DNA from: Schistocerca nitens
Taxonomy: Eukaryota > Arthropoda > Insecta > Orthoptera > Acrididae
Direction: 5' to 3'
Assembly: GCF_023898315.1 (NCBI RefSeq)
Contig: NC_064615.1
Coordinates: 737,287,450 to 737,351,449 of the forward strand
DNA: 64,000 nt
Below are positions 45,507 to 55,900 of this stretch, piece by piece (positions within the stretch are counted from its first letter, which is position 1; each line of letters opens with the position of its first letter). The notes beneath the pieces are model-generated. The model was not told the DNA's origin. It saw only the letters and a list, made by a program, of their open reading frames with translations, and ran no database searches. Position numbers and translations under genes: made by a program.

Positions 45507-45582
45507 CTGTAACGTTAAACACTGCCTGCCATCTGGCTTTGCGATAGAGTTAAACATGCGCTTCACTCCGTTAAATAACATA

Positions 45583-46396
45583 CACCGGGTGATCAAAAAG
45601 TCAGTATAAATTTGAAAACTTAATAAACCACGGAATAATGTAGATAGAGAGGTGAAAATTGACACACATGCTTGGAATGACATGGGGTTTTATTAGAACA
45701 AAAAAAAAAGTTCACAAAATGTCCGACAGATCGCGCTGGACAGCAAAACTGCTACCGTGACGTGTGAGAGGTACGCCGATATGTTACAGAATCGCATCAT
45801 CCCCAGCCTGGCTGATAAACACCTGCTGGAACATACTGTGTTTATGCAGGATGGCGCTCCACCCCATATTGCTAGATGCGTGAAACATCTCTGGTGCGCG
45901 TCGTTTGGTGATGATAGTGTGCTCAGCCGCCACTTTCGTCACGCTTGGCCTCCCAGGTCCCCAGACCTCAGTCCGTGCGATTATTGGCTTTGGGGTTACC
46001 TGAAGTCGCAAGTGTATCGTGATCGAGCGACATCTCTAGGGATGCTGAAAGACAACATCCGACGCCATTGCCTCACCATAACTCCGGACCTGCTTTACAG
46101 TGCTGTTCGAAACATTATTCCTCGACTACAGCTATTGTTGAGGAATGATGGTGGATATATTGAGCATTTCCTGTAAAGAACATCATCTTTGCTTTGTCTT
46201 ACTTTGTTATGCTAATTATTGCTATTCTGATCAGATGAAGCGCCATCTGCCGGACGTTTTTTGAACTTTTGTATTTTTTTGGTTCTAGTAAAACCCCATG
46301 TCATTCCAAGCATGTATTTCAATTTGTACCTCTCTATCTACATTATTCCGTGATTTATTCAGTTTTCAAATTTATACTGACTTTTTGATCACCCTG
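45583..46396 (+). mobile_element. Mariner-group deletion derivative with long terminal repeats
   Basis: Termini 'GGGTGATCAAAAAGTCAGTA' appear in both orientations and the match extends for about 120 bases inward on each side, including 'CTTGGAATGACATGGGGTTT'. TA flanks at 45581-45582 and 46397-46398. Only the C-terminal half of a transposase is inside, so the copy is nonautonomous. It lies in the last intron of the receptor gene. Confidence 0.88.
45757..46176 (+). pseudogene. Mariner-group transposase, C-terminal half
   Basis: The open frame contains 'VFMQDGAPPHIARCVKHLW' (second catalytic D) and 'WPPRSPDLSPCDYWLWGYLK' (third D in PCDYW), with 42 residues between them. That is close to the DD41D spacing of one insect mariner group. 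The end 'NDGGYIEHFL' is also typical. The N-terminal DNA-binding domain and the first catalytic Asp are deleted, so no active enzyme is possible. Confidence 0.88.
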
Positions 46397-46499
46397 TACA
46401 TATTCAATATAAACACTGACAATTATTGAGCTATATGAAAATAAATGTAAATTCGTTAAACTACAGCGTGCACACATTTTATTCAAGATGTAAACGTCG

Positions 46500-47690
46500 C
46501 TACAGTTATTCGGATTTAGGTTATAACATGTTCGGTATGCCTGTCATCATTGGCGATGATGAGGCGCAGACGAATAGGGAAGTTCTGCGTGACCCGATAA
46601 AGTGTTGGAACATCGATGCTGTCGATGACTTCCTGAGTAGTTATTTTCAGCTCAGCAATGGTTTGGGGGTTATTGCTGTACACATTGTCTTTAATATAGC
46701 CCCACAAAAGGAGTCGCATGTATCCAGATCCGGAGAATATGACGGCCAACCGAGTACCTGAGTACCTCAGAGCCAGAATGCGCTCCAGAAAGTGCTCCTC
46801 CAGGACATCAAACGCTCTCCTGCTTTGACGGGGTCGAGCTCCTTGCATGAACTACATCTTGCCGAAATCAGTATCAATGTGGATAATAGAGATGAAATCT
46901 TCTTCCAAAACCTTCATGTACCATCAGTAGTCTGTGCATCGAGGAATATCGCACCGATTATCCTGTGACTGGACATTGCACACCACGAAGTCAGCTGTTG
47001 AGGGTAAAGAGACTTCTCGATCGCGAAATGTGGATTCTCAGTTCCACAAATTCGCCAATTTTGCTTATTGACGAACCCATCCAAATGAGCGTGGGATTCG
47101 TCACTAAACCAAGCCATTTTCACATCAAAGTCCTGTTCGTCACTTGTCTGGATAGTAATGATGCCGAAACACAACCGCTGTTCCATGGCACTGGGGCTTA
47201 ATGGCCGATGGGTTTGATTTTGTATGGGAAGAGATGCAGGTCTTCAACAACAATTTGTCGCAGTGTCTCCCGGTTGATTCCCACCTGTTGTGCAGCTCGT
47301 CTGATTAATTTCCTGGGTCTGGTTTGAAACACAGAGCGTGTCTTCTCCATGTTTTCAGACGTTTTCACCATTTTTGAACGACCGACATTGCTAACACTGT
47401 CATCACGAACACCACCCATTCTCTCAAACTTCCGAATCAAATTCGTGATTGTTATCACAATTGGACTGGTTGTCTTCAGCTTGATCTCGGTCGCAGACTT
47501 CCTCTGAGCCGCAGTTGGACTCTTGTTGCTCGCATAGTAGGCCTTCACAAGGGCTATACACACAGGGACACTGTACCGTGACATTTTCACCTGCAAATGG
47601 CTGACAACAACAAGGCACGTGCGCATGCGAATACTAATTCTCATCAAGCGCCGCATCCAGCCATGCAGTTCCACCATCCTAATGTAAACC
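46500..47690 (-). pseudogene. Mariner-group (DD41D-like) transposase, broken
   Basis: On the minus strand: N-terminal HTH 'VPVCIALVKAYYASNKSPTA' (near 47570), 'VRDDSVSNVGRSKMVKT' and 'SRKLIRRAAQQVGINRETLR'-like sequence near 47310, then after a shift 'MAWFSDESHAHLDGFVNKQN' (near 47110; first D in SDE), and a C-terminal piece 'LLLWGYIKDNVYSNNPQT' (near 46700) ending 'DDRHTEHV'. The middle D box is degraded. At least three frame changes. The orientation is opposite to the neighbouring mariner derivative, and both belong to the same broad group. Confidence 0.82.
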
Positions 47691-48539
47691 GTTGAGAAGT
47701 TATGATTATTTTATTTGATATAGTTCAATTATTGTCATTCTGTATGTACACTTCTCTCACACACACAAAATTCTAAATTTTGGTTGGGTCGACGTTCTCA
47801 TCAAAGGACGTCGTTCCAGAAATAAATTAATATGGTTCTAATGACCCAGTCCCGACCAAGGTTTTTGGGAGGTTTCCATTGGTTGTGGGGCGTATGCTGG
47901 AACTGGTAGGTCCCTCCCACTTACTACCGATTGGGATCCCCCACTGTCAGCTTGCCTGATATTTGGCTGAATAGTACCACAATTCTCTAACTCCTAAGGC
48001 TGGAAAAAAAGCAATGGACAACAATGTCCCAGGGATAAATTAAAACAGTCCCAAAGCACGAGTCTCATTAAAGTTTTGGTGTTAATAGGCTTATACCAGA
48101 ACTGGAATTACCATTTTAAATATTCTCAATTCCGATTCTCATTTGCTACCTGATGGGTTACTGGGCTGAAAGAAGGAAATTTTACAACACTCTGCGTTGT
48201 CCTTATGAGTTGGTATTCACGCCGGCACACACACGCACACAAAATTTTAATTTTGGACTGAGACAAAGGCAACATTGTCCCAGAAAAACACTATTGTCCA
48301 AAAGGTTCCGATACTGATTTTATTTCTGCCGTATAAGCGACGTCAGCACTGTAACGACGGTGGCAGCTTGAACTAGCAGCTGTGCACAACAGACGTACAT
48401 TCAACCAGTCAATTGTGGGCAGGCAGTCTTAAATGGTGGATATGCGACCGCAGTGTATCACGTTGTTGCGTTACAAATCGCAGGGGAGCAACTAATTGGA
48501 CATCTCTAAATCAAGTGTTCAAGACATTCTTCTGAATGT
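47691..48539. repeat. Noncoding stretch with three related short blocks
   Basis: 'CAAAGGACGTCGTTCCAGAA', 'CAATGGACAACAATGTCCCA' and 'CAAAGGCAACATTGTCCCAG' occur near 47802, 48012 and 48266. The first and last are each preceded by CA-rich sequence and 'AAAATT(C/T)TAA(A)TTTTGG'. Possibly a very old tandem or element pair. No coding homology. Confidence 0.4.
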
Positions 48540-48840
48540 TTTGAAAAAGAGAAAAGTGTGCGCAAAGTTTGTTTCGCAGACCTTGACGCCCACCGTGATT
48601 TGATTGAAATGCAAAATGCGAACAGTTCCAATCTCAAAATAATCGTCACCGGTGAAGAGACTTGGTGTTATCAGTACGAACCTACCATGAAACCACAAGA
48701 GCAGACTGGTTCTTTTATGGTTGGCCAAGATCGAAAAAGGTGCGAATTTGAGGCGTGAGTTGAACATCATCTCAAAAAAGGATTTTCCCAACAGTTTTAC
48801 TTGGTTAAATGAATGTTCTGGCATATTTACTCAAGTTGGG
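48540..48840 (+). pseudogene. Mariner transposase fragment
   Basis: 'KKRKVCAKFV' and, in another frame, 'IIVTGEETWCYQYEP' correspond to the region around the first catalytic Asp of mariner (normally TGDE.W). Here the Asp is Glu. 'ELNIISKKDFPNSFTWLNE' follows. No termini found. Confidence 0.7.
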
Positions 48841-48999
48841 AAGGGTAGGGGAGGGGCAGAATATGTGCAACACTTGAAGCATTAAAAACACCGTCTTAAC
48901 TTGTCTTTCTTTTTGATTATAATCAAGTCTGAAAACCTCTTGGACTGACGCGATACGTTACAGTAGTACCAGTCCACCGGTTTAGACCAATGTTTTTAA

Positions 49000-49412
49000 G
49001 ATGGCACCCCAGGTTATCAGGAAACAGATTCGCCTCAAAAGAAACAAGGTCTACAAAAACCCACCCACCTCCACCCATGTCTCCTTTCATCCTTCGTGCT
49101 TGGTTTCTTCCCCAACAGCGGTAGCATCTTCAGCCAGGATAACTATCCCTGTCACAACGCTAGAATCGTGTTACAGTGGTTTAATGAGCATGATAGTAAA
49201 ATCAAGTTAATGTCGTGGCCTCCAAATTCCTCTGATCTAAACCCGGTCGAACATATCTAGAACGCTATCGGGCACAAGTTCCACGCCCACAGACCACTGG
49301 GCTGTAATTTACGGGAATTGCGTGACGTGTGCGGTGTCGTGTTTCACGTACCTCTGCAAACGTACCAAGGCGCTGTTGATTCCATGTTAAGTAGAATCAC
49401 TGCCTTATAGCT
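49000..49412 (+). pseudogene. Tc1-like transposase C-terminal fragment
   Basis: 'RVLQWFNEHDSKIKLMSWPP' and 'SSDLNPVEHI' then 'NAIGHKFHAHRPLGCNLREL' (near 49160-49320) correspond to the D-to-E region and C-terminus of a Tc1 protein. The catalytic E is present in PVEH, followed by a stop. The upstream half is unreadable. Confidence 0.7.
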
Positions 49413-50150
49413 TTCCAAAGGTGGAAAAACACTCTATTAGGCAGCTGGTCATCAATGTATTTCCGATGAGACACTTTGACACTATTAGATCCCAAAAGTG
49501 GACAAGATCCCTAGGTAGACAATAATTACAAGTATAGGAAAGAAGAGGCCATACTTGCTTCACAAAGACCATCTTGCCCTGCATACCGAACATATTGAGA
49601 CTGCCGTAATGTGTGTCATTCATTAATTGTCTAAAGTCATTCCCTTTTGACTTCCGAAGCGCCGTTAGCGAAATATATGTCATCTCTGTCAGCAACACGA
49701 CAACGCAAAGGTCGCACAGCAGCGAGACATGTTGACCTTTTACAAGTGGAACAAGCGCTGCCTCACACACCCCATTCAGCTGACCTGCCGTCCTAGTACT
49801 TATTGTTGAGTCCAAAGACCTAATCGATCCTGGAGCAGCATTATTCCTATTTTGAAGAAGATCCGAGTCCTACATCTGTGTGTTCAAAGCCATTTCTGTG
49901 GAATTGTCTGCAAGTATCAGTAGACAGTTCCAGAAAAGAAAAGTGTAAGTGATCATGGCGATAATTTTGAAACAGAATAGTAGTTTCTAATGCTGGCTCT
50001 ATTAATTCTGCCACTTGTCTTTGCAGATATTGAGATAAATGATGGCCAAATAGACAAAACAACTACAGTCGCTTAAAAAGGAAAGGCATCTGGATGGGGC
50101 TAGATACCTGTGAAATTTTATAGAGATTATGCGAAAAACTAATTTCTCTT
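49413..50150. other. No gene recognised
   Basis: A 136-codon minus-strand frame (49405-49815) has no motif I recognise and is not credible as a gene. Confidence 0.4.
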
Positions 50151-50159
50151 CCAGCAGTA

Positions 50160-50830
50160 GTTTATCGTAGGCCGCTGCAGCGTGGAAGGATACCTGGCGA
50201 CAGGAAAGAAGCGCATGCTATTTCCTTTCCCAAGAAACGCCGTCGGACTGACGCATATGATTATAGGCCAACATCGCAAATGTTCATCTGTTGTAGAATC
50301 ATGAAACATGTTTTATTCTCATGTGACATGTTTGTAGAATGAAAATCTCCTCTATAAAAAGCATCATGGATTCTGCAAAAAGAGTTCTTGCGAAAATCAG
50401 GTCCCTCCTTCCGTACATGAGATCCATATCGCCGTAGACATCGGCGCCCAGATCGATGCTGTGTGTCTCAACTTCAGGAGGGCATTTGATATGGCTCCTC
50501 ACTGTCGTTTAGTGGAGAAAATACGAGCTTATCGGTCATATTTGCGATTACCTTCGAGACTTCCTTGGAAGTAAAATTCAACGTTGCTCTTAAAGGAACA
50601 AAATCGACAGATGTAAAGGTAATTTCCAGAGCACCCCAAGGATGTGTGTAGCTGTTTACAATAAGCATCAATGATCAAGTGAATAACGTCGGAAGCTCCA
50701 CAGTGCTGTTCGCAGATGATGTGGCTCTCTATAAGAAGGTAGCAACACCAGTTCTCAGATGATGTGGTTCTCTGTAATAAGCTAGCAAAGCCAGGGCTCT
50801 ATCGAATTCCAGGAAGACCTTCAGACGACC
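50160..50830 (+). pseudogene. Non-LTR reverse transcriptase fragment
   Basis: Readable pieces: 'AYDYRPTSQMFICCRIMKHV' (near 50260), 'VCLNFRRAFDMAPHCRLVEK' (near 50460, catalytic box A with Asp in AFD), 'VNNVGSSTVLFADDVALYKK' (near 50690, FADD box). Many frameshifts. A ~40-bp segment around the FADD box is duplicated (about 50715-50746 and 50759-50790). It may be the 5' part of the element ending at 52262, separated by the sequence at 51096-51754. Confidence 0.7.
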
Positions 50831-51095
50831 AGTGATCGTCAATTAACCCAGAACGTAAATAAACGTAACGTATTTCCGAAGAGATCCACTAGTACACTCC
50901 ATGGTTCGGTCACACTGATGTGACCACCGCCTATGTTCGACGAAACGTGCAACAACCACTCACAGACGGCATGTGGAACCAATAGCAATGGAGGGTATAT
51001 ACAGCGTATCCAGGGACGCGGGAAACAGTGCAGTCGTCGTAGTAATGTGGAATATGACGTCCAAAAAGGCATAATCATTGGCTTTCGGGCACAAT

Positions 51096-51754
51096 GCCGA
51101 CCGCAGCGCCGTATTCTCCTTGTTTACGGTTCAAATGGTTCAAATGGCTCTGAGCACTATGGGACTCAACCGCTGTGGTCATAAGTCCCCTAGAACTTAG
51201 AACTACTTAAACCTAACTAACCTAAGGACAGCACACAACACCCAGCCATCACGAGGCAGAGAAAATCCCTGACCCCGCCGGGAATCGAACCCGGGAACCC
51301 GGGCGTGGGAAGCGAGAACGCTACCGCACGACCACGAGATGCGGGCTCCCTGTTTACGTATCTCTGTATTTGAATACGCACGCTGACACTTGTTGATAGC
51401 AGAGTACTGAAATCCACAGCAATTTACGGAAGGGTTGCACTTCCGTCACGTTGAACGATTCTCTTCAGTCGTCGTTGGTCCCGTTCTTGCAGGATCTTTC
51501 TCCGAAGCAGCGGTGTCGGAGATTTGATGTGTTACCGAATTCCGGATATTCATGGTACACTCGTGAAGTGGTCGTACGGGGAAATCCCCGCCTCGGAGAT
51601 GCTCTGTCCGATCGCTCGTGCCCCGATTATAATATCACGTTCAAATTCATTTAAATCTTGATAACTTGCCATTGTAGCAGTAGCAACCGATTTCACAGGT
51701 GCACCAGACACTTGTTATCTTATATAGGCGTTGCCGACCGCAGCGCCGTATTCT
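51096..51754. repeat. Noncoding element bounded by a 23-bp direct repeat, containing a SINE
   Basis: 'GCCGACCGCAGCGCCGTATT' and the following 'CT' occur at 51096-51117 and again at 51733-51754, each preceded by T and followed by similar '.CCT.TTTAC'. Between them, outside the SINE, is ~440 bp of noncoding sequence ('GTTGCACTTCCGTCACGTTG' and so on) that I remember only as a common locust repeat. Class unknown; a nonautonomous DNA element is possible. Confidence 0.5.
51128..51347 (-). mobile_element. SINE with family A tail but a different (tRNA-Gly-like) head
   Basis: Minus strand: 'GTGGTCGTGCGGTAGCGTTC', 'CTCGCTTCCCACGC' and B box 'GGGTTCGATTCCCGG' read like tRNA-Gly, unlike the heads of the other family A copies. 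From 'CCTTAGGTTAGTTAGG' onward the body and tail are those of family A. Flanks 'TCCTTGTTTAC' and 'TCCCTGTTTAC' are a target duplication with one change. Confidence 0.92.
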
Positions 51755-51839
51755 GCCTATTTACTGTATTTGGCCTATACCAATTTCTTTGGCGGATCTG
51801 TGTAATTCACGCATGAAATAATCAGCTTTTAAAACAGTT

Positions 51840-52262
51840 GTTCGACCGATTCTTGAGTACTGTTGGTCAATCTGGGGCCCTTACAACGGTTGAATTAATG
51901 GAAGAGATCCAACAAAGAATGGCGGGTTTCGTCGCGGCATCGTTTAGTCGGCGCGAGAACATTGTGGAGATGCTCAACAAACTCCACTGGCCGTCCCTAA
52001 ACGTTTACTAACGAAATTCCGAGAGAGTGCATTCCGGGAAGAATCGGGTAACATATTAGTTCGTTCAACGTACGTGTCACGTAACTAGTATAACGAGAAA
52101 ATTCGTGAAGTTAGAGTTAATATAGAGGTTTGTCGACAGTCATTCGCGCCATTTGCGAATGAAACAGGGAATGAGGGAACAGATAGTGGTACCAGAACTA
52201 CTATGCATCACACACTGTTAGGAGGCTTTCAGATTATGGCTGCAGATGTAGGCGTAGACACA
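51840..52262 (+). pseudogene. GATGTA-type non-LTR element, 3' end
   Basis: 'RPILEYCWSIWGPYNG', then, frame-shifted, 'LLTKFRESAFREESGNILVR' and 'STYVSRN', then 'EGTDSGT' correspond to the C-terminus seen at 24090-24421. The tail is reduced to 'GCAGATGTAGGCGTAGAC'. It ends about 30 bases from the receptor exon at 52294-52565, just beyond its splice donor. Confidence 0.75.
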
Positions 52263-52293
52263 ATTAGAAGGACACTTCATGTGGTATGCTTAC

Positions 52294-52565
52294 GTGACAG
52301 AGAGTATTTCCTTGTACGGTGACTGCTTCCGGACGCCTATGATGATGGCCCTGAGCGGGAACATGGGCACTGACTTGAGGCTGCACTTCTCCGCTTCGAG
52401 GAAGGTGTCGCCTATCACCTTGTAGGCCGCCTCGTCGGCATGGCATGCGAAGCGGCCCTCCCGCATCATGGCCACGCACTCCTCCAGCGGCTTGAACACC
52501 TTGCGGTACGGCTGCGGGTACACGCGCTCTTGATAGAACGACCGGGTAAGCGGGTCCTTGGTCTC
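52294..52565 (-). CDS. Ionotropic receptor, S2 ligand-binding exon
   Basis: Donor 'GTCAC|GTAAGC' at 52293 is strong. The acceptor is placed at 'GTTGTGAAG|GAGACC' because phase 0 there continues exon 58481-58689 ('NFNYGN' then 'ETKDPLTRSFYQ') without gap relative to the IR family. It encodes 90 residues plus two bases of a split Thr codon. 'FKPLEECVAMMREGRFACHA' and 'DEAAYKVIGDTFLEAEKCSL' are the S2 lobe, with acidic residues at the position where glutamate receptors hold the ligand amino group. 'RKQSPYKEIL' is the conserved IR signature near the end of S2. The intron upstream is 5915 bp, downstream 6787 bp. The weak polypyrimidine tract makes the exact acceptor less certain than the reading frame. 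Confidence 0.88.
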
Positions 52566-52569
52566 CTTC

Positions 52570-53632
52570 ACAACAAAACGCGTTTGCTTCCATGCAGTAA
52601 GGCTGAATCAGCATTCCACCATATTCAAACTGAAAAAAGCTAGTTCACTCAAACAACACAAAAGTTCGTAACTACATTCAAACTGTAATTTATTTTATTA
52701 AGTTTGCATTTCGGAGCAATAGATACGTTTTCATTTCTTACTCAAGTAAAGCGTGGTGCAAAAGTAAAAAAAATAAATAAAAAGGAGCAATTATATTCTT
52801 TCATTAATTATAATCTAACTTATTACAAGCATTTTCGCCAAAAAGAAATAATTTTGATACAAACGGTGTTTTAAATGTATGTGTTGTAACCCACATCACT
52901 ACCCCTGCCAGGTAGCTCACCCTTCTGACACAGCGGCATGGCAGCTCGCCTACACTGAGGTGAGGCCAAGAGGGGTGAGGACTTCCGTGGTTGTTCCTGC
53001 TGCTGCCAGCGGCGACCGAATTATTTCGTCACACCTCACCAAGTGCACCAGTCGCACACAATGGTGTTATCACCCCGCTCGTTGAGCCAACCAGAGGGGT
53101 ACAAGATATTGCGTGCAGCACTAGTCAGTCACTCGGATTCAGTGTAGTAATCAGCGCAGTTTCATAACTAGTAATTCAGTGAGTCAGCGATATCTCATCA
53201 GTACGTCTCATTGAAGCATTTCATTGGGACTCAGAAGGGTTCATCGTCGGCAGAACCAAGAGTACAAGATTCCTCGACAAGTAGCAAGTTATCAGCAGCC
53301 AGGAGGCTGCCTTTGCCACTTCTCAGTGAGGGTCCATCAGCTATGTAGGCCGAAGTTCACGTTAGCAAAAGCCGGAAGAGAGCTATCACTGGCCCGAACT
53401 CTGCCGCCCACAAGTAAACTAGATAGGAGGTTGGGGACCAATTAAGAATCGATATATTTGATTCTACGTTTCATTCATGATATAAATGTAAACCTTTGTG
53501 TTCCAATTGTTGATTTTCTGATTGAAATTTACTTTGTGTTGCAAATATGATTATACAGTACAATATTGCTACCCATTTCTGTGTCTGGTTAGAAACTACA
53601 TTTCGCTTGATCTAGGAACAACGACGTGGATG
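52570..53632. other. Intronic, no element assigned
   Basis: A moderately GC-rich block (about 52885-53420) starting near 'TGTTGTAACCCACATC' has the look of a solo LTR, but I could not find matching TG/CA ends or a duplication. No coding homology. Confidence 0.3.
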
Positions 53633-53634
53633 TA

Positions 53635-54974
53635 CGAGGGCAGTTCAATAAGTAATGCAACACTTTTTTTTTCTCGGCCAATTTTGGTTGAAAAAACAGG
53701 AAATTTCTTGTGGAATATTTTCAAACATTCCCGCTTCGTTTCGTATAGTTTCATTGACTTCCGACAGGTGGCAGCGCTGTACGGAGCTGTTAAAATGGCG
53801 TCTGTAACGGATGTGCGTTGCAAACAACGGGCAGTGATCGAGTTTCTTTTGGCGGAAAACCAGGGCATCTCAGATATTCATAGGCACTTGCAGAATGTCC
53901 ACGGTGATCTGGCAGTGGACAAAAGCACGGTGAGTCGTTGGGCAAAGCGTGTGTCATCATCGCCGCAAGGTCAAGCAAGACTGTCTGATCTCCCGCGTGC
54001 GTGCCGGCCGTGCACAGCTGTGACTCATGCAATGGCGGAGCGTGCATACACACTCGTTCGAGATGATCGACGGATCACCATAAAACAACTCAGTGCTCAA
54101 CTTGACATCTCTGTTGGTAGTGCTGTCACAATTGTTCAACAGTTGGGATATTCAAAGGTTTGTTCCCGCTGGGTCCCTCGTTGTCTAACTGAACACCATA
54201 AAGAGCAAAGGAGAACCATCTGTGCGGAATTGGTTGCTCGTCATGAGGCTGAGGGTGACAATTTCTTGTCAAAGATTGTTACAGGCGATGAAACATGGGT
54301 TCATCACTTCGAACCTGAAACAAAACGGCAATCAATGGAGTGGCGCCACACCCACTCCCCTACCAAGAAAAAGTTTAAAGCCATACCCTCAGCCGGTAAA
54401 GTCATGGTTACAGTCTTCTGGGACGCTGAAGGGGTTATTCTGTTCGATGTCCTTCCCCATGGTCAAACGATCAACTCTGAAGTGTATTGTGCTACTCTTC
54501 AGAAATTGAAGAAACGACTTCAGCGTGTTCGTAGGCACAAAAATCAGAACGAACTTCTCCTTCTTCATGACAACGCAAGACCTCATACAAGTCTTCGCAC
54601 CCGAGAGGAGCTGACAAAACTTCAGTGGACTGTTCTTCCTCATGCACCCTACAGCCCCGATCTCGCACCGTCGTATTTCCATATGTTTGGCCCAATGAAG
54701 GACGCAATCCGTGGGAAGCACTACGCGGATGATGAAGAAGTTATTGATGCAGTACGACGTTGGCTCCGACATCGACCAGTGGAATGGTACGGTGCAGGCA
54801 TACAGGCCCTCATTTCAAGGTGGTGTAAGGCCGTAGCATTGAATGGAGATTACGTTGAAAAATAGTGTTGTGTAGCTAAAAGATTGGGGAATAACCTGGT
54901 GTGTTTCAATGCTGAATAAAACAACCCCTGTTTCAGAAAAAAAATGTGTTGCATTACTTATTGAACTGCCCTCG
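53635..54974 (+). mobile_element. Full-length mariner transposon
   Basis: Perfect inverted termini about 29 bases long ('CGAGGGCAGTTCAATAAGTA' and on through 'ATGCAACAC') with TA flanks at 53633-53634 and 54975-54976. Length 1340 bp, standard for mariner. Lies in a receptor intron, opposite to the gene's direction. Relics of the same family are at 23750 and 26611. Confidence 0.97.
53795..54865 (+). CDS. Mariner transposase, uninterrupted but lacking the third catalytic Asp
   Basis: 356 residues from the Met at 53795 to TAG, the usual mariner length; the open frame extends further upstream only by chance into the terminal region. The N-terminal HTH ('VRCKQRAVIEFLLAENQGIS', residues 6-25, and 'DKSTVSRWAKRV') is followed by a second HTH and the core: first Asp in 'IVTGDETWVHHFEPETKRQS', second Asp in 'LLLHDNARPHTS'. 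The third catalytic Asp (DD34D) should follow after 34 residues. That position is Tyr ('SPDLAPSYFHMF', codon TAT at about 54673), one G-to-T change from GAT. The protein could still bind ends but should not cut. Conservation of the frame suggests recent insertion or copying by another transposase. Confidence 0.93.
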   Translation: MASVTDVRCKQRAVIEFLLAENQGISDIHRHLQNVHGDLAVDKSTVSRWAKRVSSSPQGQARLSDLPRACRPCTAVTHAMAERAYTLVRDDRRITIKQLSAQLDISVGSAVTIVQQLGYSKVCSRWVPRCLTEHHKEQRRTICAELVARHEAEGDNFLSKIVTGDETWVHHFEPETKRQSMEWRHTHSPTKKKFKAIPSAGKVMVTVFWDAEGVILFDVLPHGQTINSEVYCATLQKLKKRLQRVRRHKNQNELLLLHDNARPHTSLRTREELTKLQWTVLPHAPYSPDLAPSYFHMFGPMKDAIRGKHYADDEEVIDAVRRWLRHRPVEWYGAGIQALISRWCKAVALNGDYVEK

Positions 54975-55037
54975 TAATAGTTTTGTTCCCAACGGGATGC
55001 TTGGTATAGGTGAGTCCGAGAGCCTCTCATCATTGGA

Positions 55038-55545
55038 GTGCTTGATTTCAATTCTATTGTATTCTATTGTATGTTAACCGAGGGTCTAGAAACGACGGAG
55101 AGACCCCGTCCCCGCCGCAGCCGCAGTGGTCCACAACCCTACGATGACTACCGCAGTCCGCTTCACCCCTCCGCCGCCCCACACCGAACCCAGGGTTATT
55201 GTGGGGTTCGGCCCCCAGTGGACCGACCCCCCCCCCCTCCCAGGGAACGTCTCACATCAGACGAGTGTAACCCCTATGTTTGGATGGTAGAGTAATGGTG
55301 GTGCACGCGTACGTGGAGAACTTGTTTGCGCAGCAATCGCCGACATAGTGTAGCTGAGGCGGAATAAGGGGAACCAGCCCGCATTAGCCGAGGCAGATGG
55401 AAAACCGCCAAAAAACCATCCACAGACTGCCCGGCTCACCGGACCTCGACATAAGTCCGCCGGGCGGATTCGTGCCGGGGACCAGGCGCTCCTTCCCAAT
55501 CTGGAAATCCGTGGACTGCACGGCTAACCGGACAGGCGTGCCTGT
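55038..55545 (-). repeat. 3' end of an unclassified retroposon with ATTCTATTGT tail
   Basis: GC-rich block with a C-run (about 55227-55240), ending on the minus strand in repeated 'ACAATAGAAT' units (about 55045-55072), a tail typical of a non-LTR element or SINE. I recall near-identical blocks as abundant in locust sequences but cannot name the family. No coding frame seen. Confidence 0.5.
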
Positions 55546-55900
55546 CACTATAACTTCACAGACATTTCACCTTATTACAATGATTGTGGTTTGTATTCCG
55601 GTGGTAGTCAGGTAGCGACCAGCGAGAGTTACGGCGCTTGGATAGAAACACACACTGAAATCCAGCATTCAAATGGTTCGGGAACTCACCACAATCAACT
55701 CCGTGTGGAACAGAAAACAGCGTTACCATACAGGTAGCTTATTGGCCAGAAATGTCAATGTTTAGCCACGTTAATGCTAATATTATTTGTAGTGTACAAT
55801 CACATTTGTAAAATTCATGTAACTTTTGAACATCAGTATCAGCTGTTAGAACACGAATGCTTACATTTAGCCTACAACTTAAATGAAATGTAAAATGAAA
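55546..55900. other. Intronic, nothing recognised
   Basis: No homology noticed. Confidence 0.4.

Noticed and set aside
45138-45683. 181-codon minus-strand frame overlapping the last receptor exon
   Set aside because: An Ala/Arg-rich shadow in another frame of the GC-rich exon. The other frame gives M4 and correct splicing.
52264-52614. 116-codon minus-strand frame
   Set aside because: Shadow frame of the S2 exon. The in-frame receptor reading has family motifs and matching phases.
52885-53420. Solo LTR in the receptor intron
   Set aside because: LTR-like composition only. No matching ends, duplication or poly(A)/TATA layout could be shown.
53522-53794. Upstream in-frame extension of the mariner transposase
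   Set aside because: The open frame crosses the terminal repeat and flanking DNA. Family length and HTH position place the start at 53795.
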